From positions 1 to 58,903 of the forward strand of contig CANEXF010000016.1 in assembly GCA_947443645.1 (NCBI GenBank): DNA of 58,903 bases. Reading direction: 5' to 3'. The translations under genes and the position numbers were made by a program. Positions within the stretch are counted from its first letter, which is position 1. The number at the start of each line of letters is the position of its first letter. This document shows, in pieces, positions 26,518 through 33,977 of the stretch. Below the pieces are notes generated by a model. That model was given only the letters and a program-made list of their open reading frames with translations, was not told where the DNA came from and did no database searches. The stretch is from Comamonadaceae bacterium (lineage in GTDB: Bacteria > Pseudomonadota > Gammaproteobacteria > Burkholderiales > Burkholderiaceae_C).

Positions 26518-28260
26518 ATGGGAAAGAAAATTGACGCCGCCGTTCTTATCGTCGGCGCCGGCCCCGTCGGAATGGCCATGGCCATGGATTTCCAGCAGCG
26601 CGGCATCGCCTGCATCGTCGTGGAGCGCCGGGCCTTCCAGGCGCTACCCAGCGTCAAATGCAACCATGTCGCGGCACGAACCATGGAGTCGTTTCGACGC
26701 CTGGGTGTGGCCGAGTTGCTAAGAGGCGCAGGTCTACCTGAGGATTTCGAGCACAGCGTGGCCTTCCGAACCACCGTGACAGGTCACGAGATGTCGCGCG
26801 TGTACATCCCGCCACGGGGCAGTCGATTCACCGACCGCTCCGGGCCGGACGGAGACTGGCCCACCCCGGAGCCACCGCACCGTATCAACCAGATTTACCT
26901 GGAGCCGCTGCTACAGGGCCATCTTGCCTCGCTCGCAGGGGTGCGTCTGTTGAACCGCCATGAAGTCACTGGCTTCACCCAGGACGAGGAAGGCGTCACT
27001 ACCGCTGTGACAAACCTGGACACGGGTAATTCGCACCTTTTGCGGTCGCAATTCATCGTCGGTTGCGAGGGTGGTCGCTCGCTGGTGCGCAAAGCCATGG
27101 GAGCGCAATTCGTGGGCACATCCGTGATCCAGCACGTGCAGTCCACCTGCATCCGAGCGCCCCAGTTGCTGGGGCTGATCCCGAACGCACCGGCCTGGGG
27201 GGTCTACGCCATGAACCCGCGTCGCAGTGGCACGCTCTATGCCATCGACGGCAGGGAAACCTGGCTGGTGCACAACCACGTGCACCCGGACGAGGGCGAC
27301 GGTGCAGCCGTTGACCGCGACCGGGGCATCCGCGATATCTTGGGTGTCGGCGATGATTTTCATTACGAGATCATCACCCGTGAAGACTGGGTGGCGCGCC
27401 GGCTGGTGGCCGACCGGTTCCGCGACCGCCGCGCCTTCATCGCCGGCGACTCTGCCCATCTGTGGGTGCCCTATGCAGGCTACGGAATGAATGCCGGGAT
27501 TGCTGACGGCCTCAATCTGTCCTGGCATCTGTCGGCATGGCTGCGCGGCTGGGCCGGAGACGCCATTCTGGATGCCTACGAGAGAGAGCGCATGCCCATC
27601 ACCGAGCAGGTCTCACATTTTGCAATGGACCATGCACAGGCCCTGATTCGCATGCGGGGTGCGGTGCCGGCGAACATCGAAGCGCCAGGTCCGGAGGGCG
27701 ATGCGCTGCGCGCCGACATCGGACGCAAGGCATGGGAACTCAACGTGCAGCAGTTCTGTTGCGCGGGTCTTAACTTTGGGTACTTTTACGCCGGATCACC
27801 GGTGATTGCCTACGACGGAGCAGAACACCCGGGCTACACCATGGGAGGATTCACACCATCCATCGTGCCCGGTTGCCGGGCACCGCACTTCTGGCTGCGC
27901 GATGGTCGCTCGGTCTACGACGCCTTTGGCAGAGACTACACCTTGCTGCGGACCGCACCAGAAGCAGAAACGGCCAGCTTTGAAGAGGCCGCGCGCGCGC
28001 GCGGCGTGCCACTGCGGGTCCTGGATGTGCACGGTGAAGACCTGCCGGCGTCTTACACGCAAAAGCTCGTCTTGTGCCGGGCCGACCTGCACGTGGCCTG
28101 GCGAGGCGATGTATTGCCGGTCGATGTCGAGGCATTGGTTGACCAGCTTCGCGGCGCAGCGTCGCCCCAGAGCCAAAACCTGTCTGGCACAGCCGCCAGC
28201 CAGACCAACGCCCCGTCCCGCCTGGGCAATCCACCCGTGTCTATTGTCGAATTGTCATGA
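26518..28260 (+). CDS. Class A FAD-dependent aromatic monooxygenase
   Basis: A 580-residue flavoprotein hydroxylase of the PheA/TfdB/MhpA group. Residues 8-40 are the ADP-binding fold (VLIVGAGPVGMAMAMDFQQR, 'VVERR'), the central part carries 'GCEGGRSLVRKAMG' (DG-type motif), and the second FAD motif is GDSAHLWVPYAGYGMNAG. The last 120 residues look like the thioredoxin-like C-terminal domain of phenol hydroxylase-type enzymes. It should hydroxylate an aromatic compound using NAD(P)H and O2; the substrate is unknown. It starts 10 bases after the Bug receptor stop and is the last gene of the cluster. Confidence 0.9.
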   Translation: MGKKIDAAVLIVGAGPVGMAMAMDFQQRGIACIVVERRAFQALPSVKCNHVAARTMESFRRLGVAELLRGAGLPEDFEHSVAFRTTVTGHEMSRVYIPPRGSRFTDRSGPDGDWPTPEPPHRINQIYLEPLLQGHLASLAGVRLLNRHEVTGFTQDEEGVTTAVTNLDTGNSHLLRSQFIVGCEGGRSLVRKAMGAQFVGTSVIQHVQSTCIRAPQLLGLIPNAPAWGVYAMNPRRSGTLYAIDGRETWLVHNHVHPDEGDGAAVDRDRGIRDILGVGDDFHYEIITREDWVARRLVADRFRDRRAFIAGDSAHLWVPYAGYGMNAGIADGLNLSWHLSAWLRGWAGDAILDAYERERMPITEQVSHFAMDHAQALIRMRGAVPANIEAPGPEGDALRADIGRKAWELNVQQFCCAGLNFGYFYAGSPVIAYDGAEHPGYTMGGFTPSIVPGCRAPHFWLRDGRSVYDAFGRDYTLLRTAPEAETASFEEAARARGVPLRVLDVHGEDLPASYTQKLVLCRADLHVAWRGDVLPVDVEALVDQLRGAASPQSQNLSGTAASQTNAPSRLGNPPVSIVELS

Positions 28261-28432
28261 TGAACCCTGGGATCGGCTCGTCACATCGGTGCGGCCGACC
28301 CCATGGAGGCGGCAGCACAGCGCGGGTTGGGCGGCGTCAGGGTCAGCGGCCTCTGAAGTCAGGCTGACATACGGGTGGATGCCGGGTGGGATAATCATCA
28401 ACGTCCCCGCATCCTTCCTACCCATCCAAACC

Positions 28433-29986
28433 ATGACCACGACCATCAAACAAGCCGACCTCATCGAGTCCGTTGCCGCCGCCCTGCAGTTCATCAGCTA
28501 CTACCACCCGGCCGACTACATCGCCCATCTGGCGCGCGCCTATGAGCGCGAGCAAAGCCCGGCCGCCAAGGACGCGATTGCGCAAATCCTGACCAACAGC
28601 AAGATGAGCGCCACTGGCCACCGTCCGATCTGCCAGGACACAGGCATCGTCAACGTGTTTCTGAAAGTCGGCATGAACGTGCGCTGGGAAGGCTTTACCG
28701 GCAGCATCGACGACGCCATCAATGAAGGCGTGCGGCGCGGCTACAACCACCCCGACAACACCTTGCGCGCCTCGGTCGTGGCCGACCCGCACTTTGACCG
28801 CAAGAACACCAAGGACAACACGCCGGCGGTGATCTTCACCGAGCTGGTGCCGGGCAACACGGTTGAAGTGACCGTCGCAGCCAAGGGCGGCGGCAGCGAG
28901 AACAAAAGCAAGATGGCCATGCTCAACCCGGGCGACTCTATCGTTGACTGGGTGCTCAAGACCGTGCCAACCATGGGCGCGGGCTGGTGCCCTCCCGGCA
29001 TGCTGGGAATCGGCATTGGCGGCACGGCCGAAAAATCTGTGCTGATGGCCAAGGAAAGCCTGATGGACGACCTCGACATGTACGAGCTGCAGGCCAAATC
29101 GGCCTCTGGCGCAGAGCTGACCAAAGTCGAAGCGCTGCGGCTGGAGCTGTTTGAAAAGGTCAACGCGCTGGGCATAGGCGCGCAAGGCCTGGGCGGCCTG
29201 ACGACGGTGCTTGACGTCAAGATCAAGATGTACCCGACCCACGCGGCCAGCAAGCCTGTGGCCATGATCCCAAACTGCGCGGCCACCCGCCATGCGCACT
29301 TCGTGATGGACGGCAGCGGCCCGGTTTACCTCGACCCGCCGTCGCTGGACCTGTGGCCCAACGTGAACTGGGCGCCCGACTATAAGAAGAGCAAAAAAGT
29401 TGACCTGAACAAGCTGACAAAAGAAGAAGTCGCCAGCTGGAAGCCGGGCGACACGCTGCTGCTCAACGGCAAGATGCTGACCGGTCGCGACGCCGCGCAC
29501 AAGCGCATTGCCGACATGCTGCTCAAGGGCGAAAAGCTGCCCGTGGACTTCACCAACCGCGTGATCTATTACGTCGGCCCGGTCGATCCGGTCAAGGGCG
29601 AAGCGGTCGGCCCTGCCGGCCCGACCACCGCCACCCGCATGGACGGCTTCACCGAAATGATGCTGGCGCAAACCGGCCTGATTGCCATGATTGGCAAGGC
29701 CGAGCGCGGCCCGGTGGCGATTGAAGCCATCAAGAAGCACCAGAGCGCCTACCTGATGGCCGTGGGCGGCGCCGCCTACCTGGTGTCCAAGGCCATCAAG
29801 CATGCCGAAGTGGTCGGTTTTGCCGACATGGGCATGGAAGCGATTTACGAATTTGACGTGGTCGACATGCCTGTCACCGTGGCGGTAGACTCGGGCGGCA
29901 CCAGCGCCCACATCACCGGACCGGCCGAATGGCAAAAGAAAATAGCCTCCGGCGAGTTCAAGAGCATCCCGCTAACCACCGTTTAA
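28433..29986 (+). CDS. fumA: Fumarate hydratase, class I (4Fe-4S)
   Basis: A 517-residue iron-sulfur fumarase. The N-terminal hydro-lyase domain includes 'RPICQDTGIVNVFLKVG' with a cluster cysteine, 'GGGSENKSKMAMLNP' and 'GWCPPGMLGIGIGGTAEKS'; the C-terminal domain includes 'GPTTATRMDGFTEMML' and 'VVDMPVTVAVDSGGTS'. It performs the same TCA step as the class II enzyme at 22578-23969 but is oxygen-sensitive; many Burkholderiales keep both. The start at 28433 (MTTTIKQ) is chosen because the frame upstream runs through the monooxygenase gene. The symbol denotes the family; fumB would be equally applicable. Confidence 0.93.
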   Translation: MTTTIKQADLIESVAAALQFISYYHPADYIAHLARAYEREQSPAAKDAIAQILTNSKMSATGHRPICQDTGIVNVFLKVGMNVRWEGFTGSIDDAINEGVRRGYNHPDNTLRASVVADPHFDRKNTKDNTPAVIFTELVPGNTVEVTVAAKGGGSENKSKMAMLNPGDSIVDWVLKTVPTMGAGWCPPGMLGIGIGGTAEKSVLMAKESLMDDLDMYELQAKSASGAELTKVEALRLELFEKVNALGIGAQGLGGLTTVLDVKIKMYPTHAASKPVAMIPNCAATRHAHFVMDGSGPVYLDPPSLDLWPNVNWAPDYKKSKKVDLNKLTKEEVASWKPGDTLLLNGKMLTGRDAAHKRIADMLLKGEKLPVDFTNRVIYYVGPVDPVKGEAVGPAGPTTATRMDGFTEMMLAQTGLIAMIGKAERGPVAIEAIKKHQSAYLMAVGGAAYLVSKAIKHAEVVGFADMGMEAIYEFDVVDMPVTVAVDSGGTSAHITGPAEWQKKIASGEFKSIPLTTV

Positions 29987-30024
29987 GCAGCGGCGAGAAA
30001 GTGATCCACGTGATGGCCACCTCC

Positions 30025-30127
30025 GTTCAAGCAGGGGCCGCGGGACTGGCTTTGCCAGACCGCAGGCGCAGCGGCCCTCTCGGGGGGCAGGGCGTTACAC
30101 GCAGTGAGCAACCGTGGGGGTCACTCT
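30025..30127 (+). repeat. GC-rich dispersed repeat, copy R1
   Basis: About 100 bp beginning TTCAAGCAGGGGCCGCGGGA, continuing GCAGGCGCAGCGGCC and CTCGGGGGGCAG, and ending GTGGGGGTCACTC. It is closely similar to 55338-55440 (same orientation) and to the reverse complement of 56303-56400. Here it ends inside the start region of murI and seems to supply its GTG start codon. Confidence 0.8.
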
Positions 30128-30941
30128 CTTGATCGGGGTATTTGACAGCGGCATAGGCGGCCTGAGCGTACTCAGGGCGCTGCGGGCCGAGCTGCCGCAC
30201 GAAGACTTCATCTACCTGGCCGACAGCGGCCACGCGCCCTACGGCGAGCGGGACGTCGCGCATGTGCTGACTCGCTCCCGCGCCCTCGCCGGCTACCTGC
30301 TCAGGCAAAACGTCAAGACGCTGGTGATAGCCTGTAACACGGCCACGGCTGCGGCCATAGACCTGTTGCGCGCCCAATACCCGCAGTTGCCCATCATTGG
30401 TGTCGAGCCGGCTGTCAAACCTGCCACGCTTTTGAGCCAGACCGGACGCGTAGGCATCATGGCCACGCGCAGCACGCTGGAAAGTGCCAGATTCCAGACC
30501 CTGCTGGATTCGCTGGCAGCAAATGGAACGTCAACAAGCTTTGTGCTGCAGCCCTGTGATGGCCTGGCCGACGCCATAGAGCGCAGCGCCAGCACCGGCG
30601 ACACTACAGAATTAATAGCAGCTTGCGCCCGTCATACGGGCGCCATGGGCCGATTTGGCACTGAAAAAGGCGAGATAGACACGCTCGTGCTGGGTTGCAC
30701 CCACTACCCATTTGCAGAGCAGCAGCTCATCGCCCTGCTGGGCGACAAGGTTCAGCTGGTCGCCACCGGCGAGGCCGTGGCGCGCCAGACGCGGCGGCAA
30801 ATTGCTAGCTTGGCTGGGCTGGCAGAATCAGACCGGCCAGGCCGGGTCAGTCTGCTGAGCACCGGTGATCCACAGGTTCTACAGGCCGCAGCCGCACGCT
30901 GGCTGGGCCTGCAAGCAGCAGTGACCCAACCGCAGTTCTAG
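30114..30941 (+). CDS. murI: Glutamate racemase
   Basis: Makes D-glutamate for peptidoglycan. Family landmarks: GVFDSGIGGLSVLRAL with the first catalytic-site Asp and Ser, 'YLADSGHAPYG', the catalytic cysteine in VIACNTATAAA, 'GVEPAVKPA' and the second catalytic cysteine in LVLGCTHYPF. The start is uncertain: GTG at 30114 (275 residues) lies within the R1 repeat; TTG at 30129 is a shorter alternative right at the conserved core. The segment 'TELIAACARHTGAMGRF' just before the second catalytic cysteine is encoded by a copy of the short dispersed element. Confidence 0.93.
   Translation: MGVTLLIGVFDSGIGGLSVLRALRAELPHEDFIYLADSGHAPYGERDVAHVLTRSRALAGYLLRQNVKTLVIACNTATAAAIDLLRAQYPQLPIIGVEPAVKPATLLSQTGRVGIMATRSTLESARFQTLLDSLAANGTSTSFVLQPCDGLADAIERSASTGDTTELIAACARHTGAMGRFGTEKGEIDTLVLGCTHYPFAEQQLIALLGDKVQLVATGEAVARQTRRQIASLAGLAESDRPGRVSLLSTGDPQVLQAAAARWLGLQAAVTQPQF
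30605..30658 (+). repeat. Short dispersed element, copy D, inside murI
   Basis: GAATTAATAGCAGCTTGCG then CCCGTCATACGGGCG, ending GATTTGG. It shares AATTAATAGC and TGCGCCCGT with copy E (53136) and GCGCCCGT with copy A. It is translated in frame and falls in a variable loop of the racemase. A short CCCGT/ACGGG hairpin lies in its centre. Confidence 0.6.
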
Positions 30942-30947
30942 CAACCG

Positions 30948-30966
30948 GCCAGCCATCAAGGCTGGC
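30948..30966. terminator. Hairpin between convergent murI and phosphatase genes
   Basis: A 7-bp stem GCCAGCC-atcaa-GGCTGGC straddling the 3' end of the phosphatase gene. No T-run follows on either strand, so its role as terminator is tentative. Confidence 0.3.
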
Positions 30967-33040
30967 GCTTGACCGGGGCCACCACACGCACAGGCCTGGC
31001 CATCAGCCCTTCGGGCAGCACCACACCCTTGAGCGAAGCCTGTGCCACCTTGAAGAACACGTCGGTGTTGTCCATCACTCCGGTAAAGGCCCAGGCGCCG
31101 GGGCCAAAGGCTGAAAGCGGAATATCGGTCGCGGTATGCACAGCGCTTTCGCCAGGCACCTGGCCCGTCACCAGGAAGCGGCCCTGTTCATCGCGGGACA
31201 TGGCGGTAGCCGGGTAGGCAGCCAACGGCTCTTTTTTCACAAACGGTTGCTGGCTGTCCTGCAGCGGCCTGTCGTTGCTGCGCCAGTCTTCGTAGCGGTC
31301 TGCATTCGCGCCGTATCCCACCAGAAGGCGGTGGTCGATGTCGGTGGTTTCAGGGTAGCCATCGCCCGCGATGCGGTACTTTGGAAAACCCGCCTTCTCG
31401 TAAATCCCCACCACCTTGTCGCGCACAGAAGCCGTGCCGCCCTCGCGCACCAGCTCCTGCAGCCGCGCGTCCGTCACTTGAGAGCCGCCTATCAGCGCCG
31501 CGCCGGAGCATTCATGGTCCGCTGTGACGATCACAAGGGTGTCACCGCGTAGTCGCGCAAATTCCTGCACCACGCCAACTGCGCGGTCGAACTCTATGGT
31601 GTCCAGCATCCAGCGTTCGGTGTCCATGTTGTGGGCCTGCTTGTCGATGGAGGCGCCCTCGACCATCAGCACAAAGCCGTTTTTCTGTCGTTCCAGCACA
31701 GCCAGCGCCTTGCGGGTCATCTCATCGAGCATGGGCTGGTCGGGGAAACCGTAGTCGTCCACAACCCGGCCAGTCACACCCTTTTGCTGGCTGCGACGTC
31801 CGTCAATCTTGTCCAGCGCGACGTTCATGTTGGCGTGGGCAAACAAACCCAGCAAGCGGTCCGTTTTGCGCGGGTCCATCGCATCCATCGCGGTCTTGTC
31901 GGCAACATAGTGAAAGCCCGCACCCTGAAAGTCAGCCAGCAGGTCGCGGTCTTTGTCCAAGCGCCCCGGCGCCGCACCCCAGCGCTTGACGATGTCGGCG
32001 GTATGCGGATCGGTGGCTGAAAATGCGTAATCACTGCGATCGCCGCGCGCTGAGCCTGGCACGCTGGACGGCAAGAACCACTTGCGACCGCCCCCCATGA
32101 GCACGGACAAGCCCGTCAAACCGCGGTCGTCGAGATACTGGTCAACAATGCCGGTACCCGCGCCCCGGTTGCTGGTGTGTACCGCGTTACCGGCCGGGGT
32201 TGCGTCAAACACGTCGGCGGTGGTGACCAGGCCCAGCGCCTTGCCCTGGGTGCGGTGCAGGTATTCGCTTAGGTACTCGATGCGCGGGTTGTCAAAGGCA
32301 TCCACGGTGTCGTCGGGGAATACGCCCTCTTCATTGTTGTTGTTCTTGTTGCCCGAAACATAGGCCGTCATGCCCGGAGACGAATCGGTGACGACAGAGT
32401 TGAGCGACGCGGTCTTGACCATGCCGGTCACGGGAAAGCTGTCCATCGCCAGTGGCGCAATCGCCTTGCCCTGGGCGTAGCCGCCAGAGACGATGCGCGC
32501 GGCCGTGCGCTGGGCCGCGCCCATGCCGTCACCCAGGAGGATCACGATATTCCTGATTTTCTGGCCACCAACGACCAGCGGCACGACCTCGAAGTTGCCT
32601 GTAGCCGTGACGATCTGACCATCGCTCTGTCTGGCGCTGACGGAGAACTGGTGCAGACCAGCCCCGGCCACGCTGACGGCGCGCAGCGTGGCTATGCTGG
32701 CGTTCTTGGGCACGCTTTCTGCGCATCCGCTCTTGCAGTCGCGCAAGGAGACCTGCCCGTCAACAGCCCGGCCATCGATGAAAAAGCGGGCACTGCTGAT
32801 GGCTTTGCCAGCCTCGTCGGGTCGCAGCGTGGCCTGCAGGTCAAAGCGCTGGCCGGGCAGAAAGCGGGCGATCACGGGCGCCGGCTGACCGCTGGAGAAA
32901 AGCTCGCTCGGTGGCGTGAGGCGGCTCACCGAAGGCGTGGCCTGAGCGACGCCTGCCAGGGCTGCGAATGCCAGACAGGCGGACAAGACCGGCGTCACTG
33001 CGCCGCGCCGAAATGGGTGAGCGTGGTTAAAAATTGACAT
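30956..33040 (-). CDS. Alkaline phosphatase (PhoA family) with extra N-terminal domain
   Basis: A 694-residue secreted metalloenzyme, longer than E. coli PhoA (471). A Sec signal peptide (1-34, ending AQA) is followed by an about 120-residue beta-rich domain with a C-X4-C pair (CKSGC), probably immunoglobulin-like. The phosphatase core starts near residue 165: 'NIVILLGDGMGAAQ' (metal Asp), nucleophile Ser in VVTDSSPGMTAY, 'MVEGASIDKQAHNMD' and 'VTADHECSG' (metal Asp/His). It should release phosphate from monoesters in the periplasm or outside the cell. No Pho-box match was seen upstream. It is followed in direction by nothing and preceded by the secreted unknown at 33118. Confidence 0.9.
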   Translation of the reverse strand: MSIFNHAHPFRRGAVTPVLSACLAFAALAGVAQATPSVSRLTPPSELFSSGQPAPVIARFLPGQRFDLQATLRPDEAGKAISSARFFIDGRAVDGQVSLRDCKSGCAESVPKNASIATLRAVSVAGAGLHQFSVSARQSDGQIVTATGNFEVVPLVVGGQKIRNIVILLGDGMGAAQRTAARIVSGGYAQGKAIAPLAMDSFPVTGMVKTASLNSVVTDSSPGMTAYVSGNKNNNNEEGVFPDDTVDAFDNPRIEYLSEYLHRTQGKALGLVTTADVFDATPAGNAVHTSNRGAGTGIVDQYLDDRGLTGLSVLMGGGRKWFLPSSVPGSARGDRSDYAFSATDPHTADIVKRWGAAPGRLDKDRDLLADFQGAGFHYVADKTAMDAMDPRKTDRLLGLFAHANMNVALDKIDGRRSQQKGVTGRVVDDYGFPDQPMLDEMTRKALAVLERQKNGFVLMVEGASIDKQAHNMDTERWMLDTIEFDRAVGVVQEFARLRGDTLVIVTADHECSGAALIGGSQVTDARLQELVREGGTASVRDKVVGIYEKAGFPKYRIAGDGYPETTDIDHRLLVGYGANADRYEDWRSNDRPLQDSQQPFVKKEPLAAYPATAMSRDEQGRFLVTGQVPGESAVHTATDIPLSAFGPGAWAFTGVMDNTDVFFKVAQASLKGVVLPEGLMARPVRVVAPVKRQP

Positions 33041-33117
33041 GGTTTTCCTTTTGGGTCCAAGGTAAAAATCAAGAAATTATTTGGTCTACAAAAGCTTATG
33101 CACGGTGCACCAGTGCG

Positions 33118-33696
33118 TCAGTGCACATGCGCCTGCGCGGCCCCTTCTGGCGAGGAAGGCTCGCCGGGACCTACCCCACGAACCGCACCCGGGGCTAGCT
33201 GCAAACGCAGCCAGGACACACGGCCGTCGCTGGCCTCATGGCGGCCAACACTCAAAACACCGGTCAGCGAGATCAGTCCGCGCACATGCGGCAGCGTCCA
33301 GTCCTGCTGACTGGAATCAAGATAGACCAGCACAGTCGCCGGCGGCAGGTCATCAGCATCGCCGTCAGCATGTTCACTCATTTGTACCGGCCTAGGTGCC
33401 AGCATGAAGCGGCCAGCGGCTGGTCTCTCCTGCTGCACCATGTAGCCAACCAGTGTTACGGTCTGTCCATTTGCGCGCCGCAGGGTGTCAGTGGCAAGCA
33501 CGCCGCGCGGTCCTATGGGCGTGACGAAGAAATCGTCAAACCGTAGCGCCACAGCAGGCAAGGACGGTGCCGGCACTTGTGAATAGGCAGCGCATGGCCA
33601 GAAAATCGCTGTGCTGACGAGCCACAGGCTTACAAAGGTATGCTGCATTAACTTGGAAAATAGCATGGCTTGCACGATACAAGGTGTCTGTGACAT
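33118..33696 (-). CDS. Secreted protein of unknown function
   Basis: About 192 residues. A hydrophobic signal segment (QHTFVSLWLVSTAIFWPCA, then AYSQ) precedes a mature domain with 'VTLVGYMVQQERPAAGRFML', 'DGDADDLPPATVLVYLD' and 'GLISLTGVLSVGRHEASDGR', suggestive of a small beta-barrel such as an OB-like fold. No named family is recognised. The start at 33696 has a GGAAG site; ATGs at 33666 and 33648 would give shorter leaders. It lies 77 bases upstream of the phosphatase gene in the same direction, so an operon is likely and a shared extracytoplasmic role is possible. The C-terminus is His/Ala-rich and may be disordered. Confidence 0.6.
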   Translation of the reverse strand: MSQTPCIVQAMLFSKLMQHTFVSLWLVSTAIFWPCAAYSQVPAPSLPAVALRFDDFFVTPIGPRGVLATDTLRRANGQTVTLVGYMVQQERPAAGRFMLAPRPVQMSEHADGDADDLPPATVLVYLDSSQQDWTLPHVRGLISLTGVLSVGRHEASDGRVSWLRLQLAPGAVRGVGPGEPSSPEGAAQAHVH

Positions 33697-33760
33697 TGCC
33701 GTGACTTCCAACACCTCAGCAGAGCAGTCTTCATGAAGTAAACCCCTTCAGCTTCAGCAG

Positions 33761-33904
33761 GTGAGCCTCGCGAGGAGAATCACCCGATTTTTAAGCTTCC
33801 TGACCGATGCCCTTTTTGCCGAGCGCTATGGCCACCGCGCGTTGCTGCTGGAGCCCGTCACGCACAGCCTGGACGGCTGCTTTACGCAAAGAAGCTGTCT
33901 TTAA
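33761..33904 (+). pseudogene. Possible gene fragment (methyltransferase-like)
   Basis: A 47-codon frame from GTG with the segment FLTDALFAERYGHRALLLEP, which reads like real protein and recalls the first strand of some class I methyltransferases. It stops soon after, with no continuation in any frame. Probably a remnant left in the gap between the secreted protein and the efflux operon. The rest of the gap shows nothing. Confidence 0.25.
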
Positions 33905-33977
33905 CTAAACCGAGTACCGGACCGGAGTACACATCAGCAACTAAGAGAACGCGGCAGCGCCGCAAGCGCCCGCGGAC

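Noticed and set aside
27806..28432. N-terminal extension of the class I fumarase frame by about 209 codons.
   Set aside because: It reads through the monooxygenase gene in another frame; the fumarase family starts at MTTTIKQ (28433).
28418..29935. A 505-codon open frame on the minus strand.
   Set aside because: Antisense shadow of the class I fumarase; no recognisable domain and atypical amino-acid composition.
32980..33117. Pho box upstream of the alkaline phosphatase.
   Set aside because: I looked for the CTGTCAT-type direct repeat and found no acceptable match.
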